From: Terebella lapidaria
Taxonomy: Eukaryota > Annelida > Polychaeta > Terebellida > Terebellidae
DNA length: 64,000 nt
Direction of reading: 5' to 3'
Assembly (NCBI GenBank): GCA_949152475.1
Contig: OX424563.1
Location: 1,027,001 to 1,091,000, forward strand
This document shows positions 1 through 11,264 of the stretch, piece by piece. Under the pieces are notes generated by a model that did not search any database, had not been told where the DNA came from, and saw only the letters and a list, made by a program, of their open reading frames with translations. The stretch's first letter is position 1. Every line of letters begins with the position of its first letter. Both the position numbers and the translations under genes were made by a program.

Positions 1-357
1 TTTTGCCCAAGATGTAATATTACATGTGTACATTTTTCAAGGTGTGATACTACATGTAGTATGTTTAAATTTTTAAAGTGCTAAGTACATATATTATGTG
101 TAAATAATAATTATCAGTATTTATGACTTCTGTAAATAAAGTTCTGTGAAGCTGTGAATATGTTTTCTTCGCCTAACATACATCCTGTGATTGCAAGAAA
201 GAAAACTTGATCCCAGAAGAAGATAGTCCTCGGAAGGGAACATAAGAAAATACCAGCTTCTCCAACTGGACAATGTCTATCAAGGTTTTTCATTACATGT
301 AAGAATTATTAATCAAAGATTGAAGCCAATTACAGTGCATAGATCTGTAGTGACCTT
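1..357. other. AT-rich sequence with no recognised gene
   Basis: I see no coding exon here. An AATAAA word at 135-140 could be the polyadenylation signal of a plus-strand gene lying before the window, but nothing else supports that. Confidence 0.3.
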
Positions 358-430
358 GGAGGCAGGTAGTGCAGTGGTTAATGAACACGCCTCACAAACA
401 GCAGGTTGCTGGTTTGAGCCGCAGTGCTGG
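358..430 (+). repeat. tRNA-derived SINE head (probable)
   Basis: This stretch resembles the internal RNA polymerase III promoter of a tRNA. An A-box-like word TAGTGCAGTGG at 367-377 is followed about 35 bases later by a B-box-like GGTTTGAGCCG at 411-421. The anticodon-arm region does not give a clean cloverleaf, so a degenerate tRNA-derived SINE is more likely than a functional tRNA gene. No second copy was found in the window. Confidence 0.45.
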
Positions 431-1183
431 CTAGGTTTCAATTAAAAATAACTTCACTAGCCAGGAAGTTGATTTCAAATCTACTCTTTAACTCCGACAC
501 GAATAATGGCAGCATTGGGCCGCTGAAATTTGGGTTAGCTATACGGGTAATACATGTAATACCTGGAAGGTCCAGTCAGATGTCACGAGGTGCGTTATCT
601 CATGATTAGGTTAGTCTCAAAATATATGGAATTGCCATACATTGGAAACTAAAGGCTTGATAAATCTAAATGATTAATCAAGCTTGGGCCTGATTTTTCC
701 AGATATCTAGGAATATATTTAATGGATTGAGGAACTCGGAACTTCTAATGCAATTACACTTTATATGCATTGAGTTCTTGATAATGATCAAGAGGAAGAG
801 TTTGAAAGATCCCAACTTGGACAAGTGTAGTTGAATTAAATAAACAAATTATCTATTTGATCTGCTCTTCCATGAGCATAATGACTGTATAAGGATATTA
901 CAATATTAAAATCTTGTATTGTTTCATTAATGTCCTATAGTTGTCTATGTTGAATATATAAATGCCTGAGAAATAAACATATGCGATAAGAAATACACAA
1001 AGAATATAGAGATAGATAAGGCTATGATAAGTTTTTTCGTGTTATTTTTTCCATCCAAAAGGGTTGTTCACATATTTGGCCCCGTTGTGAGTACAATTTT
1101 TATTTTAAAAAGATCCAAACAATAATTGAAGGTCGGGAAAAGCAGTGGAAAAAAAACACGAAGTAATAATAGTATGTAATAAT
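431..1183. other. AT-rich sequence upstream of EPDR gene A
   Basis: There is no supported gene here. The stretch is AT-rich and ends at the TATA-like box of the following ependymin-related gene. Any proximal promoter elements of that gene should lie in its last few hundred bases, but I recognise no specific site. Confidence 0.4.
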
Positions 1184-1191
1184 TATATAAA
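1184..1191 (+). promoter_or_regulatory. TATA-like box of EPDR gene A
   Basis: TATATAAA lies 62 bases upstream of the ATG at 1254. A start site about 30 bases downstream would leave a 5' leader of roughly 35 bases, short but plausible for a small secreted-protein gene. This is inferred from position and sequence only. Confidence 0.45.
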
Positions 1192-1253
1192 CACTCAATA
1201 CGATAACTTGTATGTGATACTGTTATGCGTTACTCGTGTGTAGACTGTGGACA

Positions 1254-4200
1254 ATGAAGTCGGACGGCCGTTTGTTGCTGTGTCTGCTGGTGGGAGTGGT
1301 ACTGAGTCAGGACTACCCCACCGAGCTGTGCTGTATGCCCGACAGTTTCGAGGGATTTCTCGGAGAGGCAGGTATCCAGGGGATACCGGGTAACCCACCC
1401 GACATGATCGCTACGGCATACGTGTGAGTCACACATCGAAGTGCTCGGACAACTAGGATTTCAAAGTTCAACACAAACGCTCATATGATTTTTGGCCATA
1501 ACTTCGTTTAGGATGGTCGGATCAACTTGAAATTTTGTTTGTTTACATTTGGTATAAAACCATATTTTCAGATTTTTCAGATTTTTTGCATCAAATTTCA
1601 GACTTCTATCTTGAAAATTTAAATTTCACATCAAACTTGAAATTTGCGAGTCTGAACCGAATTTGGCATAGGCCCATTGTCTATGTTCGCATTGCACGGT
1701 AAAAATGATATTTTATTAGAATACACTTCTATGATTCTTCATGCTCAAAAACTTTCCTCATATTACATTTCTTAGCGGAATAAAGATCATGAAAACCCTG
1801 AATTTGTTTGAATTCCTGTGATCTGATTTGTGTCCAACATTTAACATTGCCAACTTCTTCAGTTTTCAAGATAGAGGTATGAAACTTGGTGAAAATAATA
1901 TGGTTTTGTGCCAAATGGAAACATAAAATTTCAAATTGATCCGACCATCCTAAACCTGCAACTGTGTGATTAATCCGACCTATATTCTATAGACCAACTT
2001 TACAATTTGGTGTGGCCTAACGGCCATTTTCATTTTCTGAACCACTTCCAGTCAAGTAAGAACACTTTTTTTCGCCATTGATTTTTTTGGACTTTCATCC
2101 ACTTTTTCCTTTCACAATGGAAGCTGTGTGGAGTGAATTTTCAGAAGATTTTCATATCGGTAAAATATTGGCACATTCGAATGGAGTCATGCATTGCAAT
2201 TTCAGGGTGACCTTCAATTCGACCTTTAATGAACTTGACAATTCAAAACGACAATTTGTCATCATAGTAACGACCATTTTAGGTTACCGGACCTTTGGTC
2301 CGATAACCTATTGGCATGGCGTTGCGTCCGTCGTCCGTCCGTCCGTCCGTCCGTCCGTCCGTCCGTCCGTCCGTCCGTCCGTCCGTCCGGCGTTAACATT
2401 TTTATCTTTAAAGTTAACGATCGAATCTTTCTGAAATTTTGCACAAAAATGCCTAAAAATATTTTGAGAAGGAGGTATTTTTTTGTTTTTTGATTTTCGC
2501 ATTTTTTTCAAAATGGCGGCCGTTTTTGTCGAAAAACGCTCAATTTTGGACTTTGACGGCCATTTTCTCAAAAACTGTCTGATCAGTTTTGAGTTTTTGG
2601 TTTCAAAAGATTCCCCTCATATACCTCTGTGATATGTATAAGTTTGGTTGCCCTAAATCTGCCGGTTTCTGTGTGGCGGCCATTTTGAATTTTTGGCGGG
2701 TCAGCGAAAAAAATTTTTTTCGCCCCAAATCGCATTACTATCCATTTTGGGCCATTTCTAGGGCAAAAAAAAATTTTCACCCTTTGAAAAAAATTTTGTA
2801 CTTAGAAAATTTTCGGCACTTTTTTCCTTCATAATGGGAGCTGTCCGGACTGTACTCATAGAACGCTTGAAGATAGAGCTTAGAAATTGGCACTTTCAAA
2901 TGGGAAGTCATATATGGCGACTTGTGTGGTGACCTTGAATTTGACCTTGGATGACCTTGAAAGGTCAAAACAGCCATTTTTGGGTCGAAAAACACTCAAA
3001 TTTGCACCTGGTCTGTATTTTCTCAAAAAGTGTCTGATCAGTTTTGAGATTTTTGCTTAAAAAGATTCCTCTTATATACCTCTGTGACGTGTATAAGTTT
3101 TGTTGCCCTTGAATCGCCGATCTCCTTGTGGCGGCCATTTTGAATTTTTGACGAGTCGGCGAAAAAAATTTTTTTCGCCCCAAATCACATTACTATCCAT
3201 TTTGGGCCATTTCTAGGCAAAAAAAATTTTTCACCCTTTGAAAAAGTTTTGGACTTAGAAAATTTTCGGCACTTTTTTCCTTCATAATGGGAGCTGTCAG
3301 GACTGTACTCATAGAACGCTTGAAGATAGAGCTTAGAAATTGGCACTTTCAAATGGGAAGTCATATATGGCGACTTGTGTGGTGACCTTGAATCTGACCT
3401 TCGATGACCTTGAAAGGTCAAAACAGCCATTTTGGGGTCAAAAAATGCCCAGATTTGCCTCTGTAGATGGAATGCTTGCAGAGAGAGCTCATGTTATGAA
3501 CAGGAAGACATATATGGCACAACTAATGATGACCTTGAACTTGACGTCAGATGACCTTGAGTGCCAAATGTCTGACTTGGAATGTGCAAATTGACCTGAG
3601 CGGCCTAAACGATTCCACCCAACATATAGAATATCAAATGCCGCACACATACATGTAATGGTAACATCGAAGTTCATACGGATGACCTTGATTGGGATTT
3701 ACACTGCGAACCTTGATTGGTAAATCTCAAGGTCTGTAACCTGCCAATGCTGCCATGGCCAAACCAAAATTGTCCGGTAACCTATCTTAGCCTTTGGGCT
3801 AATTTTTTTTTTATTTTTTTAATTTTTTTTTTTTCACTTTTCGGTTTCCGGACGATAACTTAAGAACGCCTTGACAAATCTTCGAGAAATTTTCACCAGT
3901 TATCACATATATAACATAGATGAACCCTATTGTTTTGGAGCCGGCTTCAAGGTCCGGTTAGTCCGTGAGGATGAATTTTGAGTCAAATGGTTTCCGGATG
4001 ATAACTCGAAAAGTACTTGTGCTACCATTCTGAAACTTGACATATATGTTGATATAGTGTCGCAGAGGAGCCCTATCGATTACGGGGTCAATACCTTGAA
4101 CGACCTTTGACCCATGGGCCAAAAACGATTTTGATGAGTCATCCTTGAGGCTCATTGCATATCTCGGAAACGGTGCGTCGTAGAGCGAAACGGACGTTAT

Positions 4201-7200
4201 TTTCGGACTCGTTGACCTAGACAAACATGTCTTAAGGGTACTATGGATGAACTTTGACCTTGACCCAAATTTTTTTCGCCGAGTCGGCATTTTTTTAGGT
4301 TACCGGACCTTTGGTCCGATAACCTATTGGCATGGCGTTGCGTCCGTCGTCCGTCCGTCCGTCCGTCCGGCGTTAACATTTTTATCTTTAAAGTTAACGA
4401 TCGAATCTTTCTAAAATTTTGCACAAAAATGCCTAAAAATATTTTGAGAAGGAGGTATTTTTTTGTTTTTTGATTTTCGCATTTTTTTCAAAATGGCGGC
4501 CGTTTTTGTCGAAAAACGCTCAATTTTGGACTTTGACGGCCATTTTCTCAAAAACTGTCTGATCAGTTTTGAGTTTTTGGTTTCAAAAGATTCCCCTCAT
4601 ATACCTCTGTGATATGTATAAGTTTGGTTGCCCTAAATCTGCCGGTTTCTGTGTGGCGGCCATTTTGAATTTTTGGCGGGTCGGCGAAAAAAATTTTTTT
4701 CGCCCCAAATCGCATTACTATCCATTTTGGGCCATTTCTAGGGCCAAAAAATTTTTTCACCCTTTGAAAAAAATTTTGGACTTGGAAAATTTTCGGCACT
4801 TTTTCCCTTCATAATGGGAGCTGTCCGGACTGTACTCATAGAACGCTTGAAGATAGAGCTTAGAAATTGGCACTTTCAAATGGGAAGTCATATATGGCGA
4901 CTTGTGTGGTGACCTTGAATTTGACCTTGGATGACCTTGAAAGGTCAAAACAGCCATTTCTGGGTCGAAAAACGCTCAAATTTGCACCTGGTCTGTATTT
5001 TCTCAAAAACTGTCTGATCAGTTTTGACATTTTTGCTTAAAAAGATTCCTCTTATATACCTCTGGGACGTGTATAAGTTTTGTTGCCCTTGAATCGCCGA
5101 TCTCAGTGTGGCGGCCATTTTGAATTTTTGACGAGTCGGCGAAAAAAAATTTGTTCGCCCCAAATAACACTACTATCCATTTTGGGTCATTTCTAGGCAA
5201 AAAAAAATTTTCACCCTTTGAAAAAAATTTTGGACTTAGGAAATTTTCGGCACTTTTTTCCTTCATAATGGGAGCTGTCAGGACTGTACTCATAGAACGC
5301 TTGAAGATAGAGCTTAGAAATTGGCACTTTCAAATGGGAAGTCATATATGGCGACTTGTGTGGTGACCTTGAATTTGACCTTCGATGACCTTGAAAGGTC
5401 AAAACAGCCATTTTGGGGTCAAAAAATGCCCAGATTTGCCTTTGTAGATGAAATGCTTGCAGATAGAGCTCATGTTTGCATTATGAACATATAGGAAGAC
5501 ATATATGGCACAACTAATGATGACCTTGAACTTGACGTCAGATGACCTTGAGTGCCAAACGTCTGACTTGGAATGTGTAAATTGACCTGAGCGGCCTAAA
5601 CGATTCCACCCAACATATAGAATATCAAATGCTGTACACATACATGTAATGGTTACATCGAAGTTCATGCGGATGACCTTGATTGGTAAATCCCAAGGTC
5701 ATATGTTTACACTGCGAACCTTGATTGGTAAATCTCAAGGTCTGTTACCTGCCAATGCTGCCATGGCCAAACCAAAATTGTCCGGTAACCTATCTTAGCC
5801 TTTGGGCTAATTTTTATCTTTAAAGTTAACGATCGAATCTTTCTGAAATTTTGCACAAAAATGCCTAAAAATATTTTGAGAAGGAGGTATTTTTTTGTTT
5901 TTTGATTTTCGCATTTTTTTCAAAATGGCGGCCGTTTTTGTCGAAAAACGCTCAATTTTGGACTTTGACGGCCATTTTCTCAAAAACTGTCTGATCAGTT
6001 TTGAGTTTTTGGTTTCAAAAGATTCCCCTCATATACCTCTGTGATATGTATAAGTTTGGTTGCCCTAAATCTGCCGGTTTCCGTGTGGCGGCCATTTTGA
6101 ATTTTTGGCGGGTCGGCGAAAAAAAAATTTTTCGCCCCAGATCGCATTACTATCCATTTTGGGCCATTTCTAGAGCAAAAAAAAATTTTCACCCTTTGAA
6201 AAAAATTTTGGACTTAGAAAATTTTCGGCACTTTTTCCCTTCATAATGGGAGCTGTCCGGACTGTACTCATAGAACGCTTGAAGATAGAGCTTAGAAATT
6301 GGCACTTTCAAATGGGAAGTCATATATGGCGACTTGTGTGGTGACCTTGAATTTGACCTTGGATGACCTTGAAAGGTCAAAGCAGCCATTTTGGGGTCGA
6401 AAAATGCCCAGATTTACCTCTATAGATGAAATGCTTGCAGATAGAGCTCATGTTTGCATTATGAACATATAGGAAGACATATATGGCACAACTAATGATG
6501 ACCTTGAACTTGACGTCAGATGACCTTGAGTGCCAAATGTCTGACTTGGAATGTGTAAATTGACCTGAGCGGCCTAAACGATTCCACTCAACATATGGAA
6601 TAACAAATGTAATGGTAACATCGAAGTTCATACGGATGACCTTGATTGGTAAATCCCAAGGTCATATGTTTACACTGCGAACCTTGATTGGTAAAAGGTC
6701 TGTTACCTGCCAATGCTGCCATGGCCAAACCATAATTGTCCGGTAACCTATCTTAGCCTTTGGGCTAATTTTTGGATTTCGGCAGCTAATTTTTTCAAAA
6801 GTTTTTAAAATTTAGGCGTAAAAGCCTTGAGTTCGCCTTCAATGACATTGAAAGATCAAAACGGTAACCTTTGCCAAAAAATCTTTTGGACGTCATAATT
6901 TATGATGGAAGTTGTATTGATGTATATTAACTCTTAGAGTACTTCAAACGGAAGTTTAAATATTGGCACTTGCTTTCCTCAGTCCTTGGGCTGATTTTGT
7001 CAGAACCTCAAAGAACATGCATTACTGAGGTAAAAATATGAAGTCGGACCATTCAAGCACATGATGAGCTGAACAGAATGGTCTTTACAACGGGTCAATA
7101 CAATACATGTACTTTGTTGCAACTTGGTGTAACCTATGTAACTTTGTTGTAACTTATGAAAATTTGAAGCTCAAAGTTTGAAGCTCAAAGTGGCCAGAAT

Positions 7201-9564
7201 ACTTTCAAAACAAGTTCGCTCATTAGTCTGCAAATGGCTTTTTATTAGATGCGTTTACTTGTCAAATATAATATACCAATAGAAGATGTTTATTGGCCAC
7301 CAGATATCGTTCTATGGAGTCCCCAGCATAAATTATCAGTGATCACAAGTATTAGGATTTTACCTAGATAACGAATGATCTGAGGTGGCCCACAGCAACG
7401 ATGGTTGCTTGCTATGGCCAGAGCCCACATCATAACCACACTGACACCGACAGAGTGTAGTGACGGTATTATGAATGCTATTTTATTCTGTAATGCACAG
7501 CCAATTTAGCTATAAAGATCATGATTTGCCATTTAGAGGTCACAGTAACCGGCACTTATTTCGGTTCTAGGAATTGTCTGGTAACCATAGCAACCATATA
7601 ATTTGTAATTTTGTATGAAAGCTATAAGTGTTGAATATAACGACGATATATGGTAAACAATTGTAGCGTTGTCACGAAGTAGTGGCTACACAAGTAGTAA
7701 CACCACAGTTATAGCGTACAGAAGCTGGCAGATCTATAACACCTTCGGTGACACTGAAGTAATGCGCTACACCTATTATATCGTGGGGTCGCCTAACTTT
7801 ACATTGGTGCCGTACTTTCCAAACCACTGTGGTTTCTCTCGGTGTCGGTCCTGCATCGACCCCCCAATGTTGACTCGCATCACATGTAAATATCGGGTTC
7901 CTGGTCCCTGACCACAGACAGGTATAGCACTTGTCTTGGGGCACCCATATGGGTGATTAACTCGACTAGGGTGATGTGTCTCAATAGTCGGATACAGCTG
8001 ACCTTGGGGACGAGACGAGGTCTCTCAGAAAGGGGAAAGCACTGTGTTGTGATGACGTGGTGGCTACACAGGTAGTGACACCACAGCTATGGCGTACAGA
8101 TGCTGGCAGATTTATAAGACATTCGTTGTGACTCCTGTACAAGGTTGAAAAGTCATCAATTAACTGAATGATTCATGTCTAATAAACTTGCACCAATTTT
8201 CGTTCAACCAGCACTTTAATAGTAATATGAACAGATGCATCTGCTTGTTCAACTTTTTTTTCATATGTAAACAAGTTTTAATATTCTCCATGTCTAATAA
8301 ACTTGCACCAATTTTCGTTCAACCAGCACTTTAATAGTAATATGAACAGATGCATCTGCTTGTTCAACTTTTTTTTCATATGTAAACAAGTTTTAATATT
8401 CTCCAACATGGCCGAGCTTGTTATCCTTGCGTGTATGTTTTGCAGCTATGCTTACGCTGGACCACAGAGGATGATATATCTGAAATTTGGGAGTGACCCT
8501 TACCAGAATAGGGATTATGTTGTCATAGATTTCAACCAGGTATAAGCCATCGTTTCTTCTCTCATCATAATTACCTGTAGATACATGTCCTATCATAGTT
8601 TAACAATCCTGAATACAGGCATTCTTGCGTCATGTTGACAGACGATTTTCCTTGAAACTTCTATATGTAGTGGTCAAGTCATTCAGGACAGTTTGTCTCG
8701 CTGTTTCAGGATCCTGCCATTGAATACGTGACGTACAACACGGGGGTCTGTATCCAGGAGCCTACCTTCGAGAGGATGAACCGACAGTGCGAGGAATGTC
8801 AGTACAACCTCATTGCAATATCAATAGGTAGCATATTTTTTTTGCATATTCCCAGATTGAATCGAGAGCTTCCTGAATGCCTAATTGTTTTCCCGTAGAC
8901 TTTGAGGACCGGCTGTTCGCCTACAAGAAGGGTTTCCCGCCGGTACAGTTCAATGCCCACTCCCAGTACACCCCGGACCCGACAGCAGACTACGCCGTCT
9001 CCCACGTGTGGGACTCCACCTGCTCACTCCTGATCGCTAATGTCGTTTACACCGGTCGTACGTATACAGCCGCATCGACATCCCGGGCTCTCCCGGCACA
9101 CCCCGCATTCAAGCCGTAACCAGTCCGGGAAAGTCTTGATCTAGATCCAGAGTACCCAACTCTCGGCGAATGTCCAGTCTTGATCCTGAGTGGTCCGGGG
9201 TTATCTTTGATCCTTGATGATCTTTGTGGATCCGGCTTGGGTGTGGCTGTGGGAATTTTCTGATAGGGCTTACATACTGTAACATACATGTAATAATGGC
9301 ACAGTATAGCGATACAGTAACAGTACTTAATTATTTGTGCAGTAAAAGTCTTCCCAATCGTTGACAGAGACAAACGGTTATGGCTCATACCTGAACTCCT
9401 TCATGAACATCACATCCGGCATCAAGGACCCGTCGATATTCGACATACCTCCGAACTGTACGGTCGTGGCGCAGGGACGAGGCGGCCTTCTGGATGACGT
9501 ACGTAGTATTTCAATTCAAGGGGAGGACGAGACACTGTTCAATAAGAATATCAGCGTGTGCTAA
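1254..9564 (+). CDS. Ependymin-related secreted protein, gene A (5 exons)
   Basis: Secreted glycoprotein of the ependymin/MERP family (extracellular, hydrophobic-pocket fold; exact ligand unknown). Exons are 1254-1423, 8446-8539, 8710-8797, 8899-9057 and 9368-9564. Intron phases are 2, 0, 1, 1, every junction is GT-AG, and the total is 708 nt (235 aa). Exon 1 encodes a signal peptide (about residues 1-18) and the family's N-terminal Cys-Cys pair (C26-C27) in the motif LCCMPDSFEGFLGEAG. Later exons carry DRLFAYKKGFPP and the sequon-bearing FMNITSG and PPNCT. Intron 1 is 7,022 bp and almost entirely repeats. Exon 3 has a second possible donor 30 bases downstream (8827/8828) in the same phase; the 88-nt version is preferred because gene B's exon 3 is also 88 nt. 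A donor-like GTACGT in exon 5 (from 9500) leaves an extra 3' exon possible. AATAAA follows at 9634-9639. Confidence 0.87.
1508..1957. repeat. Foldback (inverted-repeat) element, family F1
   Basis: The left arm (about 1508-1545) contains TTTAGGATGGTCGGATCAA. Its reverse complement, with few changes, lies at about 1918-1957. The inner flanks also pair imperfectly (ATCTTGAAAA near 1610 against its complement near 1870), giving a stem-rich element of about 450 bp. A related element surrounds the solo LTR at 57.4 kb and a fragment lies near 51.9 kb. It sits in intron 1 of EPDR gene A. Confidence 0.6.
2281..3812 (+). repeat. AGGTTACC element, copy 1
   Basis: The left end reads AGGTTACCGGACCTTTGG and runs into a near-palindromic partner (GGTCCGATAACC). 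A (CCGT)n run at about 2328-2388 follows. The body is two diverged tandem units of about 450 bp, each containing TCATAATGGGAGCTGTC and clusters of TGACCTTGA. The right end is TTGTCCGGTAACCTATC followed by TTAGCCTTTGGGCTAA, so the ends form imperfect inverted repeats starting AGGTTACCGGAC. Open frames inside it are low-complexity shadows. I see no transposase, so it is probably a non-autonomous DNA element. Confidence 0.75.
3835..4290 (+). repeat. Fragment between AGGTTACC copies 1 and 2
   Basis: The stretch contains GGTTTCCGGACGATAACT near 3842 and, about 100 bases on, a GGAGCCGGCTTCAAGGTCCG block. The same blocks recur in reverse at 26372-26520. A second GGTTTCCGGATGATAACTCG at about 3990 suggests an internal duplication. 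It appears to be the remnant of a separate but related repeat family. Confidence 0.5.
4297..5815 (+). repeat. AGGTTACC element, copy 2
   Basis: Direct-orientation copy of the element at 2281-3812, very similar along its length, with a shorter (CCGT)n run (about 4345-4368). It has the same two internal units and the same right end (TCCGGTAACCTATC with TTAGCCTTTGGGCTAA at about 5790-5810). Confidence 0.75.
5812..6775 (+). repeat. AGGTTACC element, copy 3, lacking its left end and one unit
   Basis: It starts abruptly inside the element (TTTATCTTTAAAGTTAACG) directly after the right end of copy 2 and has only one internal unit before a normal right end near 6745-6775. Unequal recombination between neighbouring copies would explain the lost left end. 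Confidence 0.65.
6776..8173. other. Rest of EPDR A intron 1: no gene, one short duplicated block
   Basis: I see no coding sequence. A block at about 7672-7745 (GTGGCTACACAAGTAGTAAC and following) recurs diverged at about 8058-8130 and, reversed, near 18565-18603. It is therefore a dispersed repeat, and open frames over it are not treated as genes. Confidence 0.45.
8174..8403 (+). repeat. 115-bp direct tandem duplication
   Basis: Two near-identical 115-bp copies (8174-8288 and 8289-8403), each starting CATGTCTAATAAACTTGC. The second copy ends about 40 bases before the acceptor of EPDR A exon 2, so it probably duplicates part of the pyrimidine-rich 3' end of intron 1. Confidence 0.85.
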
Positions 9565-9956
9565 TGGTCTATGTATTGTCATTTCAGATCATTCCAGTGA
9601 AACGATCTCTGTTCGTGGGACCCCCATCATAGGAATAAAAGTGTACATACAATTCAGTATCTCTTTTTTATCCAAATAGCGGACAATGTTGTATAGATGT
9701 ATCAGTTCAGGGACATGTGGCTTCAACACAGGTGGGAAATACAGACAACGACACAGCGCAAAAACATGTTTAGTTTGTCCACTTTAATTATTTGCGGAAA
9801 AAAGATAATCATATCAGAAGATGAAACGTTAATTGATATATATTTAAATCGATAAAATTATGTGTAATCCATAAAACATCAATATTTTTGTACAAACATA
9901 TTGAAATTCACACTAAATTATACAACGCATTTTAATGCAATGAGGTACCTGTTGAT
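9565..9956. other. 3' flank of EPDR gene A
   Basis: The AATAAA at 9634-9639 is the likely polyadenylation signal of EPDR A. No further gene is visible before the tandem duplication that follows. Confidence 0.45.
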
Positions 9957-11255
9957 GCCATGTGCTTTTGGGGATATGAAACAGTCTATCATGCCCAAAA
10001 AGTGCAAAAAACGTCATGTGCATTGCCTGCATTATGCAAAAACAAACATGACAAAATTTTATTGCAACATTATCACGTTTTTGTCTGTATATGGCGCAGT
10101 AGACTGTTTCTATGGTTTATCTATACCCGAATTACATGGTGGCGATCCTGGTACATAATACAGAATGCAGCCTGAGCGACGTGTCTAAATATATAAAACC
10201 TGTAGTGCCTCATCAGCTGATAGATGACCTTTCTGTCGATAAGTCATGGAAGACCCATCTATTTATCGCCTAAATGCAATGCTAAATTTTGAAGGATAAT
10301 ATAGGTAATGAAAGTCACAGAAGAACGTGACTTCGAACTTCAGAACCCTACAAATTTTATTCAGATAATTGACACATCCAAAAAAAATACCCATAAAATA
10401 CAGATAAAACACTGAAATGGCTTACCATGTATGTTCCCATACAAGGTATTTGAAAGTCAAATTCGAAGTCACCACTGAAACCGACATGATTTTCCATTTG
10501 AAAATGCCAATATTTTAGCTCTAAGTATTTATTCTTGGAGTTTATTCCATACAGTCCATTATGTAGGAAAAAGTGGATACAATTTTTTGAGTTCGATAAA
10601 AAAAAATGCCATGTGCTTTTGGGGATATGAAACAGTCTATCATGCCCAAAAAGTGCAAAAAACGTCATGTGCATTGTCTGCATTATGCAAAAACAAACAT
10701 GACAAAATTTTATTGCAACATTATCACGTTTTTGTCTGTATATGGCGCAGTAGACTGTTTCTATGGTTTATCTATACCCGAATTACATGGTGGCGATCCT
10801 GGTACATAATACAGAATGCAGCCTGAGCGACGTGTCTAAATATATAAAACCTGTAGTGCCTCATCAGCTGATAGATGACCTTTCTGTCGATAAGTCATGG
10901 AAGACCCATCTATTTATCGCCTAAATGCAATGCTAAATTTTGAAGGATAATATAGGTAATGAAAGTCACAGAAGAACGTGACTTCGAACTTCAGAACCTT
11001 ACAAATTTTATTCAGATAATTGACACATCCAAAAAAGTACCCATAAAATACAGATAAAACACTGAAATGGCTTACCATGTATGTTCCCATACAAGGTATT
11101 TGAAAGTCAAATTCGAAGTCACCACTGAAACCGACATGATTTTCCATTTGAAAATGCCAATATTTTAGCTCTAAGTATTCTTGGAGTTTATTCCATACAG
11201 TCCATTATGTAGGAAAAAGTGGATACAATTTTTTGAGTTCGATAAAAAAAAATGT
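9957..11255. repeat. 651-bp direct tandem duplication
   Basis: Two near-identical copies, about 9957-10607 and 10608-11255, start at TGCCATGTGCTTTTGGGGAT. The main differences are small indels (for example near 11033 and 11180). On the minus strand the unit contains a diverged version of the TTTCAAATGG/GTGACC body of the AGGTTACC element. The open frames on both strands repeat with the unit and show no recognisable protein. Confidence 0.85.
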
Positions 11256-11264
11256 CAAAACTGA

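Noticed and set aside
358..430. Functional tRNA gene
   Set aside because: A- and B-box-like words are present but the acceptor and anticodon stems do not pair properly; more like a SINE head.
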